Of a stretch of 64,000 bases of DNA, positions 10,001-19,700 are shown in pieces. The stretch's first letter is position 1. Each line of letters begins with the position of its first letter. Origin of the DNA: Heliopora coerulea (Eukaryota > Cnidaria > Anthozoa > Scleralcyonacea > Helioporidae); assembly GCA_030142905.1 (NCBI GenBank), contig JASJOG010000022.1:984001-1048000 (forward strand). The letters run 5' to 3'. The notes under the pieces are model-generated. The model made no database searches, was not told the origin of the DNA, and worked only from the letters and a program-made list of their open reading frames with translations. Position numbers and translations under genes: made by a program.

Positions 10001-11923
10001 ACTATTCCCAAGCTAGGTATGTTGAGGGCAAGAAAGTGGTAGTTGAAAAAAAGATACAATATATTTGTATTAAATTTCAGTGCTTAAAAAGCAAGATTTC
10101 AGGCCATCATTGAGGATGGTGGACATGAGTATCACCTCTATATATACATTGCAACTTCAGTTGTAGGATAGAAGAAGACTGTAACTTTGTGTTTCATTGT
10201 GTTCACAACAAAGTCTATTGTACACTAATGGCATTAGTGACAGAAATTATGGAAACTAAGCTGGAGGCCAGAATGAAGGTTGAAAAGTTTCAGGATGGTT
10301 GCAAGAGCTCAACAGTCAAGAAACCTAAGAGCTCTCTCCAATCATGACTACTAGCCATGTTAGAGAAAATGCACATGAAGCAGATGAGTTATTGCAATAG
10401 ACAAACTCATTTTGATCAAAACTACATGCAGAAACTGCTGTATCAGCAGATTTACAATACTCTGAAATAAAACCAATTTAACACAAGACCATAACTGAAG
10501 CTAACAACAGAAAAAGAAGTAGAAATTATGTTTCACAGCAAGATGGTCTTGTCACTTGTGGAAATGTCTTTGTTGCTATACCAGATTAGCTTACTTAATT
10601 AATAATAACCACTTTGTAAGAAGAGTATGAAAATTGTGACAACAATTGAAGACAATTGAATTTGCAACAGATCAACATAATGCCAAAATTGAAAACAAAT
10701 GAAACATAACTAGTGAACGATTGCTATTAATTCGTGATTTTGATCATTCTCCAAATTTCCCAAGTTTAATTTGAATTTCAAAAGTTTGTCAACAGTTTCA
10801 AAACAGATGTCTGTTGTTTGATGATCATTGCTCAACTTCCAACTATAGCTCTAAATGTGGGCATCAAAAGTAACCTTAAACTGTCTGTAATAGAAATACT
10901 CTTACTATAACTTACACCAATGAAACAGGAAGGAGAAATACATGTAGCACTTCCATGACAATAAAAATGAGTGTTGTTTTTGCATTTTCACCAGATTATT
11001 TGACAAAGAAAATAGAAATAAAATTGAGTTCCATCAAGCTACAGAAACACAAAAATTGTTTTACAGGGATTAAAAAAGGGTACCTTGATGAGGGCACTTG
11101 AATGATAACAAACATGTAGAAGTAGTGTAGGGGACAATCAGGGACTATTGACATGCAGCTGGAAGTGCACAGCAGTCTGCTTAAAGTTTACTATGATTAA
11201 TTCAAGCATTGCTGTTACTCAAGGTTTCTCAAGGACAGGCATAGTGTGCTGCTGTGTGAAGTTACTTAGGGGAAACACTGCTATTTATCGTCCTCTCAAA
11301 CTTCCACCTGTGTTTCTATAATTTGATGGAAGTAAGAAAGAACGTTTTCAATTTCAGCACTAAATGATAAACATTACGTTTGTCATTAATATCACTAATA
11401 TTCATAATACCATTACCACAACGATCACAAATAGTTTTATTACAAGCGTTATTTTCTATTTATTATACTCACATTATGCATTCCTGATTCTTTCTGGACT
11501 CCACGCAGCTATTCTGCAAGAAGCGAAAGACTTCTGATCGAACGTTGCAACTCTTGTGAAATCCCTGCTCAAACGAATTCTCTATAATATTCTTGGAATG
11601 ACGAATTACCTCGTCGCTTACACGTGACCTATGTGGTTTATATTACTGTTTTAGGCAAACTTTCTGAATCAGATTCACTGCCAGTCGCAAAATCACATTC
11701 ACACATACAAGGAAAAACAACTTCGGTTTCTACCCAGATAAACGACGTAACTTGCTCGTTTTATAAATGTTTTCGCTTACCTACATGTTTCATCTCTAGC
11801 GCATATTTTCAATCCAGTAAGTGCTTCAGTTATATCAGTCCAGTTTCGCTGAGAAACAGAAATACTGTCGTTACGACTTAATACATCGCACCAGTAACTG
11901 TAATCCTCAAGACTTTCCGCCAT
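3893..11923 (-). CDS. ATXN10: Ataxin-10 homologue, 5' part (four coding exons)
   Basis: Four minus-strand coding exons join in perfect phase: 11923-11781, 11628-11473, 5613-5528 and 4004-3893 (497 nt). The product matches the N-terminal third of animal ataxin-10. EVFRFLQNSCVESRKNQECI parallels the human CFRCLRNACIE block, NLGILPMIVEVLDSSL follows it, and VQFLGNLVTGNEENQEMVW parallels LQFLGN in the second repeat. Ataxin-10 is a cytoplasmic armadillo-repeat protein tied to neuron survival and cytokinesis (established knowledge). The start at 11923 has a good context (aacATGGCG), although upstream in-frame ATGs exist, for example at 12010. Intron 2 (11472-5614) holds a broken hAT transposon and intron 3 (5527-4005) a foldback element. 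No further exon was found to the left, so the gene probably continues off the window. Identity is from recall of the human protein. Confidence 0.88.
4005..4984. other. ATXN10 intron 3, 3' part
   Basis: No coding or repeat structure recognised. A 115-codon open frame at 4292-4639 has no family resemblance and is probably chance. Confidence 0.5.
4985..5318. mobile_element. Foldback element with TTAA flanks
   Basis: Two arms of about 150 bp form an almost perfect inverted repeat. The element begins TGCCCAGCTC at 4989, ends with the complement at 5314, and has TTAA directly outside both ends (4985-4988 and 5315-5318). Each arm carries GACGTTTCGTTG and its complement, a signature also found beside Penelope-like endonuclease remnants elsewhere in the window. 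It lies in ATXN10 intron 3 and has no coding capacity. Confidence 0.85.
5528..5613 (-). CDS. ATXN10: ATXN10 coding exon 3
   Basis: 86 nt (1+84+1) with a TTTTTTTACAG acceptor and a GTAAGT donor. It supplies I-NLGILPMIVEVLDSSLRQ, matching the stretch after the N-A-C-I-E block in ataxin-10. Phase agrees on both sides. Confidence 0.88.
6160..6280 (-). pseudogene. Possible Tc1-like transposase C-terminus remnant
   Basis: Minus-strand translation gives RPRSQFIHDIVP, a stop, then CIQAVVETEGDHTKS. This resembles the C-terminal tail of some Tc1-like transposases (a short I-x-S-M-P-x-R-C-x-A-V-I block ending G-x-H-T-K). Only about 40 codons are visible, with one stop and no flanking inverted repeats, so the call is tentative. 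Confidence 0.3.
6763..7422 (+). repeat. Segment bounded by a 22-bp direct repeat with ACCGGT
   Basis: GGTCATTGACCGGTAAATTTCC near 6763-6785 recurs as the close variant GGTCATGATGACCGGTAGATTT at about 7398-7421, with a further partial copy at 7373-7388. The segment between carries a short cysteine-rich reading frame. The layout fits an inserted element or local duplication; the class is unknown. Confidence 0.4.
7019..7150 (+). CDS. Short cysteine-rich (zinc-knuckle-like) frame
   Basis: A 43-codon frame starting MENDCSVCCRPNTKYSCIVC has paired cysteines (C-x2-C-C, C-x2-C, C-x2-C) typical of a small zinc-binding module, and then stops. Similar N-terminal cysteine modules occur in some cnidarian multi-copy proteins and transposon proteins, but I cannot name the family. 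No splice donor follows, and the frame lies inside a repeat-bounded segment, so a transposon remnant is the likeliest explanation. Confidence 0.3.
   Translation: MENDCSVCCRPNTKYSCIVCAVTICNVCSWLQRKKVSGWECSE
7955..9480 (-). pseudogene. Broken hAT-superfamily (TTF-type) transposase
   Basis: Several minus-strand frames, linked by frameshifts and stops, follow the order of a hAT transposase of the TTF-zinc-finger/ZMYM-like group. AKVITVLVDETAVF (about 9380-9415) corresponds to the L-x-D-E-T catalytic-core start. A C-x-N-M-E block follows, then ARWVTRIDCMGVLIE (about 8630-8670) for the T-R-W region, then LPFLDNRIAQV (about 8262-8295) for the highly typical P-F-L-D motif, then a D-D-I/F-F-P-like tail. 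Family order is established knowledge; alignment is by eye. No full-length frame remains, so it is dead. It sits in ATXN10 intron 2. Terminal repeats were not identified. Confidence 0.7.
9481..11472. other. ATXN10 intron 2, 5' part, no feature seen
   Basis: AT-rich sequence without supported exons, inverted repeats or recognisable transposon coding. Confidence 0.5.
11473..11628 (-). CDS. ATXN10: ATXN10 coding exon 2
   Basis: 156 nt between a CATAG acceptor and a GTGAGT donor. It completes the split arginine codon from exon 1 and encodes 51 further residues, including FEQGFHKSCNVRSEVFRFLQ. The N-S-C-V-E run aligns with the N-A-C-I-E signature of human ataxin-10. Confidence 0.88.
11781..11923 (-). 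CDS. ATXN10: ATXN10 coding exon 1
   Basis: ATG at 11923-11921 in a favourable context, 47 codons plus two bases, ending at a consensus donor (AG|GTAAGC). The peptide begins MAESLEDYSYWCDVLS. It has no strong match by itself; it is assigned because it ends in phase 2 and joins exon 2 without a break. Confidence 0.85.
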
Positions 11924-12138
11924 GTTGTTTTTGATTTCGTGTTCATGAGTGACCACCGTCCTCCATACCGTTTCTTCACCATATAGCCCCATTTTTCTCG
12001 TTTGCCGCATAAAATCCCTGGAAGTTCCAATCGATATTTTACCGTACCTGATTTCCCATGACTAGCAGCTCTCAAAATACATAACTACCGTATGTGACCG
12101 TATTGTGTGTTCGGTGGTTGTCTCATACTAGCTGCAAG
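11924..12138. promoter_or_regulatory. Putative bidirectional promoter region
   Basis: 215 bp separate the ATG of ATXN10 (minus, 11923) from the ATG of a candidate first exon (plus, 12139). Both ATGs have good contexts (aacATGGCG and gcaagATGG). No TATA box near either start was evident. A head-to-head pair this close would share a promoter; transcript starts cannot be seen, and the plus-strand exon is itself a prediction. Confidence 0.45.
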
Positions 12139-12159
12139 ATGGAGAATTGCGAAAATACT
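12139..12159 (+). CDS. Candidate first coding exon (MENCENT)
   Basis: Seven codons, MENCENT, followed directly by a consensus donor (ACT|GTAAGC), with ATG in a good context. It is the only obvious plus-strand start between ATXN10 and the deacetylase exons at 16668 and would be a natural first exon for that gene. A bridging exon with the N-terminus of the deacetylase domain was not found, so linkage is inference. Confidence 0.3.
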
Positions 12160-14098
12160 GTAAGCTTATTTCCATAAAAAGTTGATTATGTGATAGTTCC
12201 ACAGAAACGATATCAATGGGACAAATAATGATTAATGATAATTTTAAATTAGATAAAATTAATTACATTATCATAAGGCGTTTCCATGTGGTACCGACGA
12301 GAGTACGATGGAGTTAGCAAATCCAGTGTTTAATGGATAGGACCCAGTGGTAATGAACTAAATTCATGAGTGACAAGGGGATCTTAGGAAGAATAAAAAG
12401 AAAAAAACAAAGGACAAAAAATTCAATAAATGGAGAAAGTTAGTAAGGGAAAATTGAATATAATAAACCCACAAAATGGGAGAAGCTGTCAAAGATATAC
12501 AGTGCTACTAGGTTGAAAACTATAATGATATAAATTATATATATGGCAGCTTAACTTATAATTTTCCTTGGTAATGGACCAATTGTTACATAAAAAGGGA
12601 TCCAGTCCCTTTTAGGGAACTGGGGATCCAGCACCACTTAGTTGGAGGGAGGGGAATCTGCCTCCACATTCCCTATTCTCCACCAATGGTAAGGTTGAAA
12701 GCATAGATGCTGAAATGAAAAACCCTGATCTTACAAGTACAATAAATAAAAATTTAATATTTTCCATAATCAAATAGTCATATTTTCTAATTTGCTAGTA
12801 CAGACATTTTGATGGTCAAAAAATAGGGCACCATTATAGTAACACTACTTAATTGGTTTTGGTAGTTCCAGTACAGAAGAGAAGAATAATATGGTGACAT
12901 TCTTCACAGCAAAATAATCAGTTTAGACCTACTTCAGGGTTTAAATGTACAAAAGGCACATTAGCCAACCAAAATGGTGAAGAGTGATAAAAAGAGCCAC
13001 AATCTCTGTTGAAACACAATGCTCTCCAAACTTTCAAATCTTTCTGTAAATAGTGCACTGATGACAAAGCTGTTATGCTTCTGACTTCAACAGTGGTGGT
13101 GCCATAGGTGGCTAAAGCCCCCTGTCAGGGAACCTTAGCCTCTTGCTAGGGAAAAATTAACCATCCATCAGGGAATTTTCACTGATGAACACACTTATAT
13201 ATTGTACAAACTATGAGAGCTTGTTATTGATTTAGCCAATAAAGATATAAGACTCTTCTGTCCATGTCAAATCTAAAAGCAAAGTGTTTCTAGTCAGAAG
13301 TTGAGATTATTCTTGCAAAAAATAACGTAATGTTTTTGACCTTCAAATAATGAATTCAAATTATAAAGGAGGTGTGGTCATGGCCTCTTTGGTTCAGTCC
13401 CCCCTGTTGGGGATGTTTGCTCCAGTATTGGGGAATTCCTGGTGCTACCTCTGGACTTCACATGTGTTATTATGACAAACACCCATTTAACCACACCCAT
13501 TTGATTAAATATAAAGTATTAACTTTCACCTTACATATGTAACATTTTCTGCTAAGTAAAATGCCAGTTTGTCACATGCAGAGGTGATCTCCCTTGGCCA
13601 AACTCAAATCTTTTTGTTTGTATGGACAGTGGTTTCATAGAATAAGACATCAAAAATCATAACTAATAATAACTTTAGAGTAATATATCCATTCATTGTA
13701 ATTGACTTGTTATAAAATTGTTCTACTTTATGCTTCTTGCCATGATTTCAAAAGTTAAAGATCTGAATTGCAATAACTATTGATTCCTTGAATGCTGGAT
13801 TTTTTACAAAGCATTTCCAGTGGAATTATTATAGTAAATTTTATCTTAACACAACTGGACAGGAGGTGTATCAGTCATCCCAGTTTTTTCTTGTGCTCAA
13901 GCAATTGCTAAACATTTTCATGATGCACTTTTAAATTCTTAATTCAAACCCTGAATTTGGAAGAAAAAAAGTAGGGTAATAAAATTGAATTTGGCTTGAC
14001 TTTCTTTTGTCTAGACAACTCCCTTTGGTGAGTAAAATCATCTGGTATTAGCCAGAGTTTTATAACAGAATACCTATCTGGATAGACAAGAATTAAAG
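12160..14098. other. No gene seen
   Basis: AT-rich sequence. A small imperfect hairpin built on GGATCCAGTCCC and its near complement sits at 12599-12631. N-terminal HDAC exons were searched for here by eye and not found. Confidence 0.5.
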
Positions 14099-14100
14099 TA

Positions 14101-14602
14101 CAGTGAACTCCCTCTAAGATGGACACCTTCAGGACTGCTCTTACTGTCCATCTTAGAGAGGTGTCCGTCTTAGAGAGAGATGAAGCAATCTGACACCACC
14201 CTTCAAGATTAAAGAGATTTAGCCTCGGTCACTCAGTGTCACTCTTTCTGCTGCGAGAGAATGATCCTGACATTTCAAGTGAAACCCCTTCAATGTAAGC
14301 CAGGTAGTTAACCACTCAGTTTAGAATTTGTTAATTTTTGGAACAGAAATCATCTTCATTATTGTGACACATTAAAATTTCATTACCCGAATCTATTGAT
14401 CAGGCCGTTATCTGTCCACTCTGAGAGGTATTTTGAACATTTTTCCACTTGACTAGTGTCCATCGTCCGTCTTATAGAGGTGTCCATCTTAGAGAGAGTT
14501 TGATTATGGTAAAATAATGTATAAATGGCCGGGACCAAATGCAGTGTCCATTTTAGGGAGGTGTTCGTCTTAGAGAGGTGTCCATTAAAAGAGAGTTCAC
14601 TG
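14101..14602. mobile_element. MITE with TA flanks and internal TTAGAGAG repeats
   Basis: A 502-bp element begins CAGTGAACTCCCTCTAAGAT and ends with the complement of CAGTGAACTCTC; TA lies outside both ends (14099-14100 and 14603-14604). Near each end and once centrally, short copies of GTCCATCTTAGAGAGGTGTC are repeated with slight changes, about eight in all. Non-coding. TA duplication and CAGT ends fit a Tc1/mariner-mobilised non-autonomous element (inference). Confidence 0.75.
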
Positions 14603-14930
14603 TAAATCTAAAAGGGATAAAAATAGCCTAAAACACTTCAGACACTTGTCAGGAGACAAAAGGACAAATATTAACAGTTCTAGTCAATTTTGCCAATTAA
14701 AATTATATATATAAGACAGCTGCACTGCTAATGAGTTACAGTATTTGAATTGTAAAATATGAATATCCTATTAAAATAATCAGAATCATGGCATAATATA
14801 TTTATTATTGTTTTGAAAATACCATTAAAAGGTACCAGTACAAGTAGATTTCTTTAGCAACAACCAGGGGAGAACACTCTCACAAATGTTACCAGGATTA
14901 GTGTTATATTAATTGTTGGACTTATTGATT

Positions 14931-15435
14931 CAGGGGTGGATCCAGGGTTTTACAAACAAGGGGGCATGAAGACAAGTTCCAATGGTGTGAGAAATTTCTA
15001 GGGGGGTCCAGGGGCATCCTCTCCCAGGAAATTTTGAATTCCTAAGTATCTGAGATGTCTATTTCTTGCATTCTGGGGGTAGTTTTAAGCATGATTTTAA
15101 GAAAATACCTAGTCATAAATAACACAACTCTTTTCGAGAAATGAAGCACAAGTCAATACCTTTATAGTATATCTTTGAGCAGAATGTTAATTTGGCTGCA
15201 GACAATGGTCATCAATGCATCACGGCAGTCACCTTTATATTTTTTGCAATTCTTGTTGATCTGACTTTACCTGCCAGGAAGCATTCCCAATTGCGATTGC
15301 GTAAAACTTGTTTTAGTTACTGAAGTTAGGTAAAGAAAACTGCGGAAAACTGCTTGCGTCTAGAGTATGAAAACTGGTACGTATGCATAAAACGGGGGGC
15401 GTACGCCCCTTACGCCCCCTCTAAATCAGCGCCTG
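14931..15435. mobile_element. Probable MITE with CAGGGG/CAGGCG ends
   Basis: The left end CAGGGGTGGATCCAG at 14931 and the complement of CAGGCGCTGATTTAG at 15435 form weak terminal inverted repeats around about 500 bp of non-coding sequence rich in G or C runs. Such ends are common in non-autonomous hAT-like elements. A clean 8-bp target duplication was not found, so class and exact borders are uncertain. Confidence 0.45.
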
Positions 15436-15485
15436 TGGTTGAATGAGTGAGTGAGGGAGGGAGGGAGTGGGTGAGTGAATCAGTG
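15436..15485. repeat. GAGT/GAGG simple repeat
   Basis: Short tandem run of GAGTGAGT-like and GGAGGGAG units directly after the MITE at 14931-15435. Confidence 0.7.
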
Positions 15486-15554
15486 AATTGATTAAGAAAT
15501 TATCTTGGTTAATCATTTCCGGCTATATGACTCTCCATATCCAAATGCCAAACA

Positions 15555-15735
15555 ATTATGTAGCAAAGTACCTTGCTATGTAGCAAAGCGCCTTACAACA
15601 TAGAGTAACACCATACAACTTAGTGAAACGCCTTACAACGTGGCAAAATCGGTTTCAACGTGGTGTGACGTTTCAAAACGAACCCTTGCGTCTTACAACA
15701 TGGCATAACGTATTACAATGTAGGGTAATGCCATA
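15555..15735. repeat. Diverged minisatellite, period about 21 bp
   Basis: Eight or nine degenerate units of the form CCTTACAACGTAGCAAAACG follow each other (examples near 15590, 15612, 15634, 15655, 15695). Units differ by several bases, so the array is old. Confidence 0.6.
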
Positions 15736-15874
15736 AATGTACAGCGCGGTGCAAGGTTTTAAGGCTTCTACACACTGGACACGTAACGCAAAACCGTAAG
15801 CAAATGCCATAACGCTCGAAAACTAGCCCATATTATTTTGTGATGTCTTTCACATTGAACGCGTTGCGCGAATG

Positions 15875-16240
15875 ATGCATATGTCGAACGCGCACCTTCG
15901 CTAACCATCTGAGTATTGATGACTGAATGGTTGGAGCGTCTCACCAAAGATCAGAAGGTTACGCGTTTAATCCCTCTCTCGAGCGCATGAATCGTTTTTC
16001 TGAAGTAAGAGTTTATCTCATCATTTAAAATCATATCTCAGGAAAACAGTTCATAGGCTTGAGACGTTGACGAAAGTCCACCTATCATTCATAATATCAT
16101 CGAGCTCCCAAACATGTAGCATTCATCGTATTCAACATCTCTATGAACGTATCGTGCGGTTCGTGCCTGCCGTATGGGCAGTGCAAAGGTTGCGGGTTCG
16201 ATCCCGGTCTGGAGTTTAGAGATCGCTTTTCTAAGATATG
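15875..16240 (+). repeat. Two degenerate tRNA-like repeat copies
   Basis: At about 15885-15990 the family leader CACCTTCGCTAACCATCTGA precedes a degraded tRNA-like core, and at 16185-16205 GGTTGCGGGTTCGATCCCGG is a good B-box region of a second copy. Neither folds into a complete tRNA. They belong to the dispersed family best seen at 28439-29150. Confidence 0.5.
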
Positions 16241-16667
16241 AGCTTGACGAACGTCCATGTATCATCCAAGATCTTTGGTTTATTGGTTTTGGTTACAGAT
16301 AGTACGAAATCGACTGATCTGTGGTCATGGCCTTAAAATAATACATCACGATACAACCGAGAATGTACAGGAATATAACAGCATAAAACACACCTAAACT
16401 ACCCACGAACCTTGGCAGTTAGTGCACCCAGAAATTTTGTTAGGAGTTTGTGCACTAATTGTTCACAAAATCCGATTAATCGATTATTAAGCGACTCTCA
16501 ATAGATTTTTGACAATTAATCAATTATTTCCACACCCATCGGCACACCGGAATCAGAGACATCAGATTTACACAACCCAGGTTCGCGGTTGCATTGTAAA
16601 AGATGATCCAATCTTTGGCCACAACATTAAATAACGTTACTATGACTGATATTTTTTAACTTACTAG
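16241..16667. other. Sequence upstream of the HDAC exons
   Basis: No exon recognised until the acceptor at 16666-16667. Confidence 0.5.
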
Positions 16668-16708
16668 TCTCGTTTGGCAACAGATGAAGAATTATTATCA
16701 GTACACAG
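16668..16708 (+). CDS. HDAC6/10-like exon a
   Basis: 41 nt after a TTACTAG acceptor, ending CACAG|GTATTT in phase 2. Encodes SRLATDEELLSVH, matching the A-T-x-E-E-L-L-x-V-H-S strand of class II HDAC domains. Confidence 0.7.
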
Positions 16709-19700
16709 GTATTTGCTACATGGACATCTGCATCTTTTTTTTCCAGTGCAGAATATATTGGAATTATAAAGGAACTAGATACCTGTGGAGATGGAGAGCT
16801 ACAATCTAAAGCTGAGGACTACGATTCAATTTACTTTAGCAAGGTACATGAATAGGAAGCCCAATAAATGAAGTAATTTTACTATTTGTAGGGGCTCTTT
16901 AAGCATGGTTCGTTCCTTGGAGTGTCTTTGTTTAGTCAATGTGGCAAATAACCTTTTTCATTTCATTCAACAATGCAGTTTTTTAAAGAAATCAAACTTT
17001 TACTTACTATTTCGATAATTACGTCCACATTTGCTCAGAATCTTCTTCCTTCTCTTTCCCCACAACAACCTTTTCTACCTCACTTAACAGGTGTTGGTCG
17101 TTCTATTTCCAACAGTTATTTTAGAGAACGACGTTTTGTTATAAGCTAGTTCAGCAATTCGTGTTCAAGATATTATGTTTATGATACGTTTAGGTTGACA
17201 TTTTGAAAGAGAAGAAATACTTATTATTATCTTTTTTGTTAGTTTCTAAAAGAATTGGATTACTCGCTCTCAATATCTATGAAATGATAGTTGATTTGAT
17301 CCGCAGCCTCATCAACAATCAATCAATTACTTAGTATTCAGTTTTGAATAGAGAATACTTCAGAATACTAAGCGAGTACTGTGCAAATGTAAAGAAATTA
17401 ATCACAAGTGAACCATGAAACATTAAATAGAAAGCCATTTAGTTTCACCTCAACAATTTCGCAACAAGTGTATGTTAAACAGAACAACTATTAAGGCTTT
17501 GAGTCCAGATGTGGTTTACCCTTAGTAAATAAAGCTATCTGGCGTTAGCCAGGTTAAAATTATCAACGGTTGCAAATGCTACTTTTAGAGTTCAAAGAGC
17601 TAATCCACCCAAGAACATTGAAATTTTTATGTTATCCTGTTTATCAAAATCTGGCATCATTTTCGATGATCGAAAATGGTCGCTAAACCAAAAAGTTAGA
17701 AAACCTTGATAACTGTTAAATAATTGATAGAATCTTTGTAAATGGCAGGACTGGAAAGGGCGTGGTTTTAAAATCAACCATTCTTACCTGCATTAAATGA
17801 GAAAACCAAAATGCTATTCGTTCATTCAAAAACTTCAGTTATTTCCTTTCAAACACTGAATACTGAGATTGAGGTCTAATTGATTCTGAAAATGAAAATT
17901 GCTTGATCAGGCAACATATGTCGTTCCATAAGTATCGAGACATTCCAAAGTACGTCAAACATTGAACGACACTTTTACTAAGCATCCCAGGTCTTCATCG
18001 TGCCATCTTCTTTCCTTATACCAGCAGGAGAATGATTAATAGCGAAGAATTTCCGACCAAGAACTGTTACTAAAAAGGGAACTTTAAGTTGCTGGAATGG
18101 TCCCAGAACGGTGGAGTTATTCCATTCCTGTAAAGCAGTTCTTAGTTAAAATAGCAAAGGAGTATTTTCGTTAATTTGACATGTAACTAACTCTTGCAAA
18201 GCCCAGCATTACTATACTGCATGAATAGAAACTGCTTTGACATTTTGCAAAAATTTATTTCCCAACGGCAGCAACAGTATTTTCTTTTTGACAAATTTTG
18301 AGGGAATTGGGGTGTTTGTTCACCCTCTTATAGCTCTCATGAAAACTACAAATCTTTACCATTGACAATTGTTCATCAATTTGCTGTTCTTTGTTTACAT
18401 GTAGGGTGGATACAATTTAACTTCTGTAGCTGAGTCACTCTGTTCCTGTGTAGCTACTTTACTTGGAGATCCTTGCCCAAAGTTGGAACCCTTGATAACG
18501 TCAGACAGGTAGTTTTATTAGTGGTTAGGCCATAATGTTTCCTGTGTTGACAGTTAAGCTCACGCATGACCCATTCTTCAACAGTTGTTGTCAACAAATC
18601 TTGAACGATGGTGGACGAATTAGAGAAGTGCCCCAGAGGGGCTCTATTTCGCTCAGATTGTTTTGATTGGCGACAAATGCTGAACGATGTCGAATAGCAA
18701 ATGTTGAACTGTTTGTCATGTGCTTTATACTTGTCGAATTACCGTACGGACCACAAAAATGTGCTAGGTATATATTTGTTGCCTGACTATTGTTGGACAA
18801 CATGTTCCTTCGATTTAGAATATTCCTGATGTTTGCATGATTAGATAAATAAATAGTCGAATTTAACATTCCTTTCTCGCAGAAACGTTCTAACCTGCCA
18901 GGATGTGGTTGTATGTATTTTGACTCGGTGAAAAAAAAATAAACAATTTGTCGATCTGACACAGGATATTAATCAGAGAAGCACTCCTCGGAGTATCTGG
19001 CGCCTTCGCGTTTGTAGATACGAGGAATGGACTGAGAGAAAACGAAGTTAACCATCCAAATTGAACACTACCTAGACGTTTCTCTTCTAATTCACTGACG
19101 TCCCGTCACAAGAGTGCACTAAAAGTCCGATCCATTAGTTCACAATATCATTTACTATGAATTTGCAAGACTCAAACCGTAAAGTAATCCCAAACGTGCT
19201 GCGCTGGATTATGTCCCAGTGCGCACATAAATTTTGTCCCAGACATAACTTTTGTCTCAGGAATTCCCTCTAATTTATTGTTATCTGTAAAGTATGTTTA
19301 CGTGTTGGGTATCTATTATATTATAAACTTACATTCATCCAATTATTCATAAGTAATCAAGGGCCATTTGGAAGAATACTTTTTTAAAGTAAAAATGTAT
19401 AAATTACCCTTCTAAAATAAAGTTTATTATTATTATACATTATTTTGCTATAAATACTATTCTGCTGATGCGCATTACCTCCCTCTCTTTTAAATATGGC
19501 TTGGTTTGCTGAGTTTTTCGATGTGATTTGACATACAATATTTACTGGTAAATAAAAAACTAAAAAAATAAGAAACGTTACTCTGGCAATCATTGAACTC
19601 GGTTATACAAAATACCATGTTTTATCCGTCTCAGACATCAGTTATTTACTTCTTACTTAAATAATTGATGTGCTTGCCGTTAACGAATTACGATATTTTT

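Noticed and set aside
18075..18100. WNGPR match to HDAC6 on the plus strand
   Set aside because: Only five residues fit, in an interval otherwise without core sequence and open on the other strand; taken as coincidence.
18591..18962. 123-codon minus-strand frame
   Set aside because: No family resemblance, splice signals or repeated copies noted; possible by chance, so not called.
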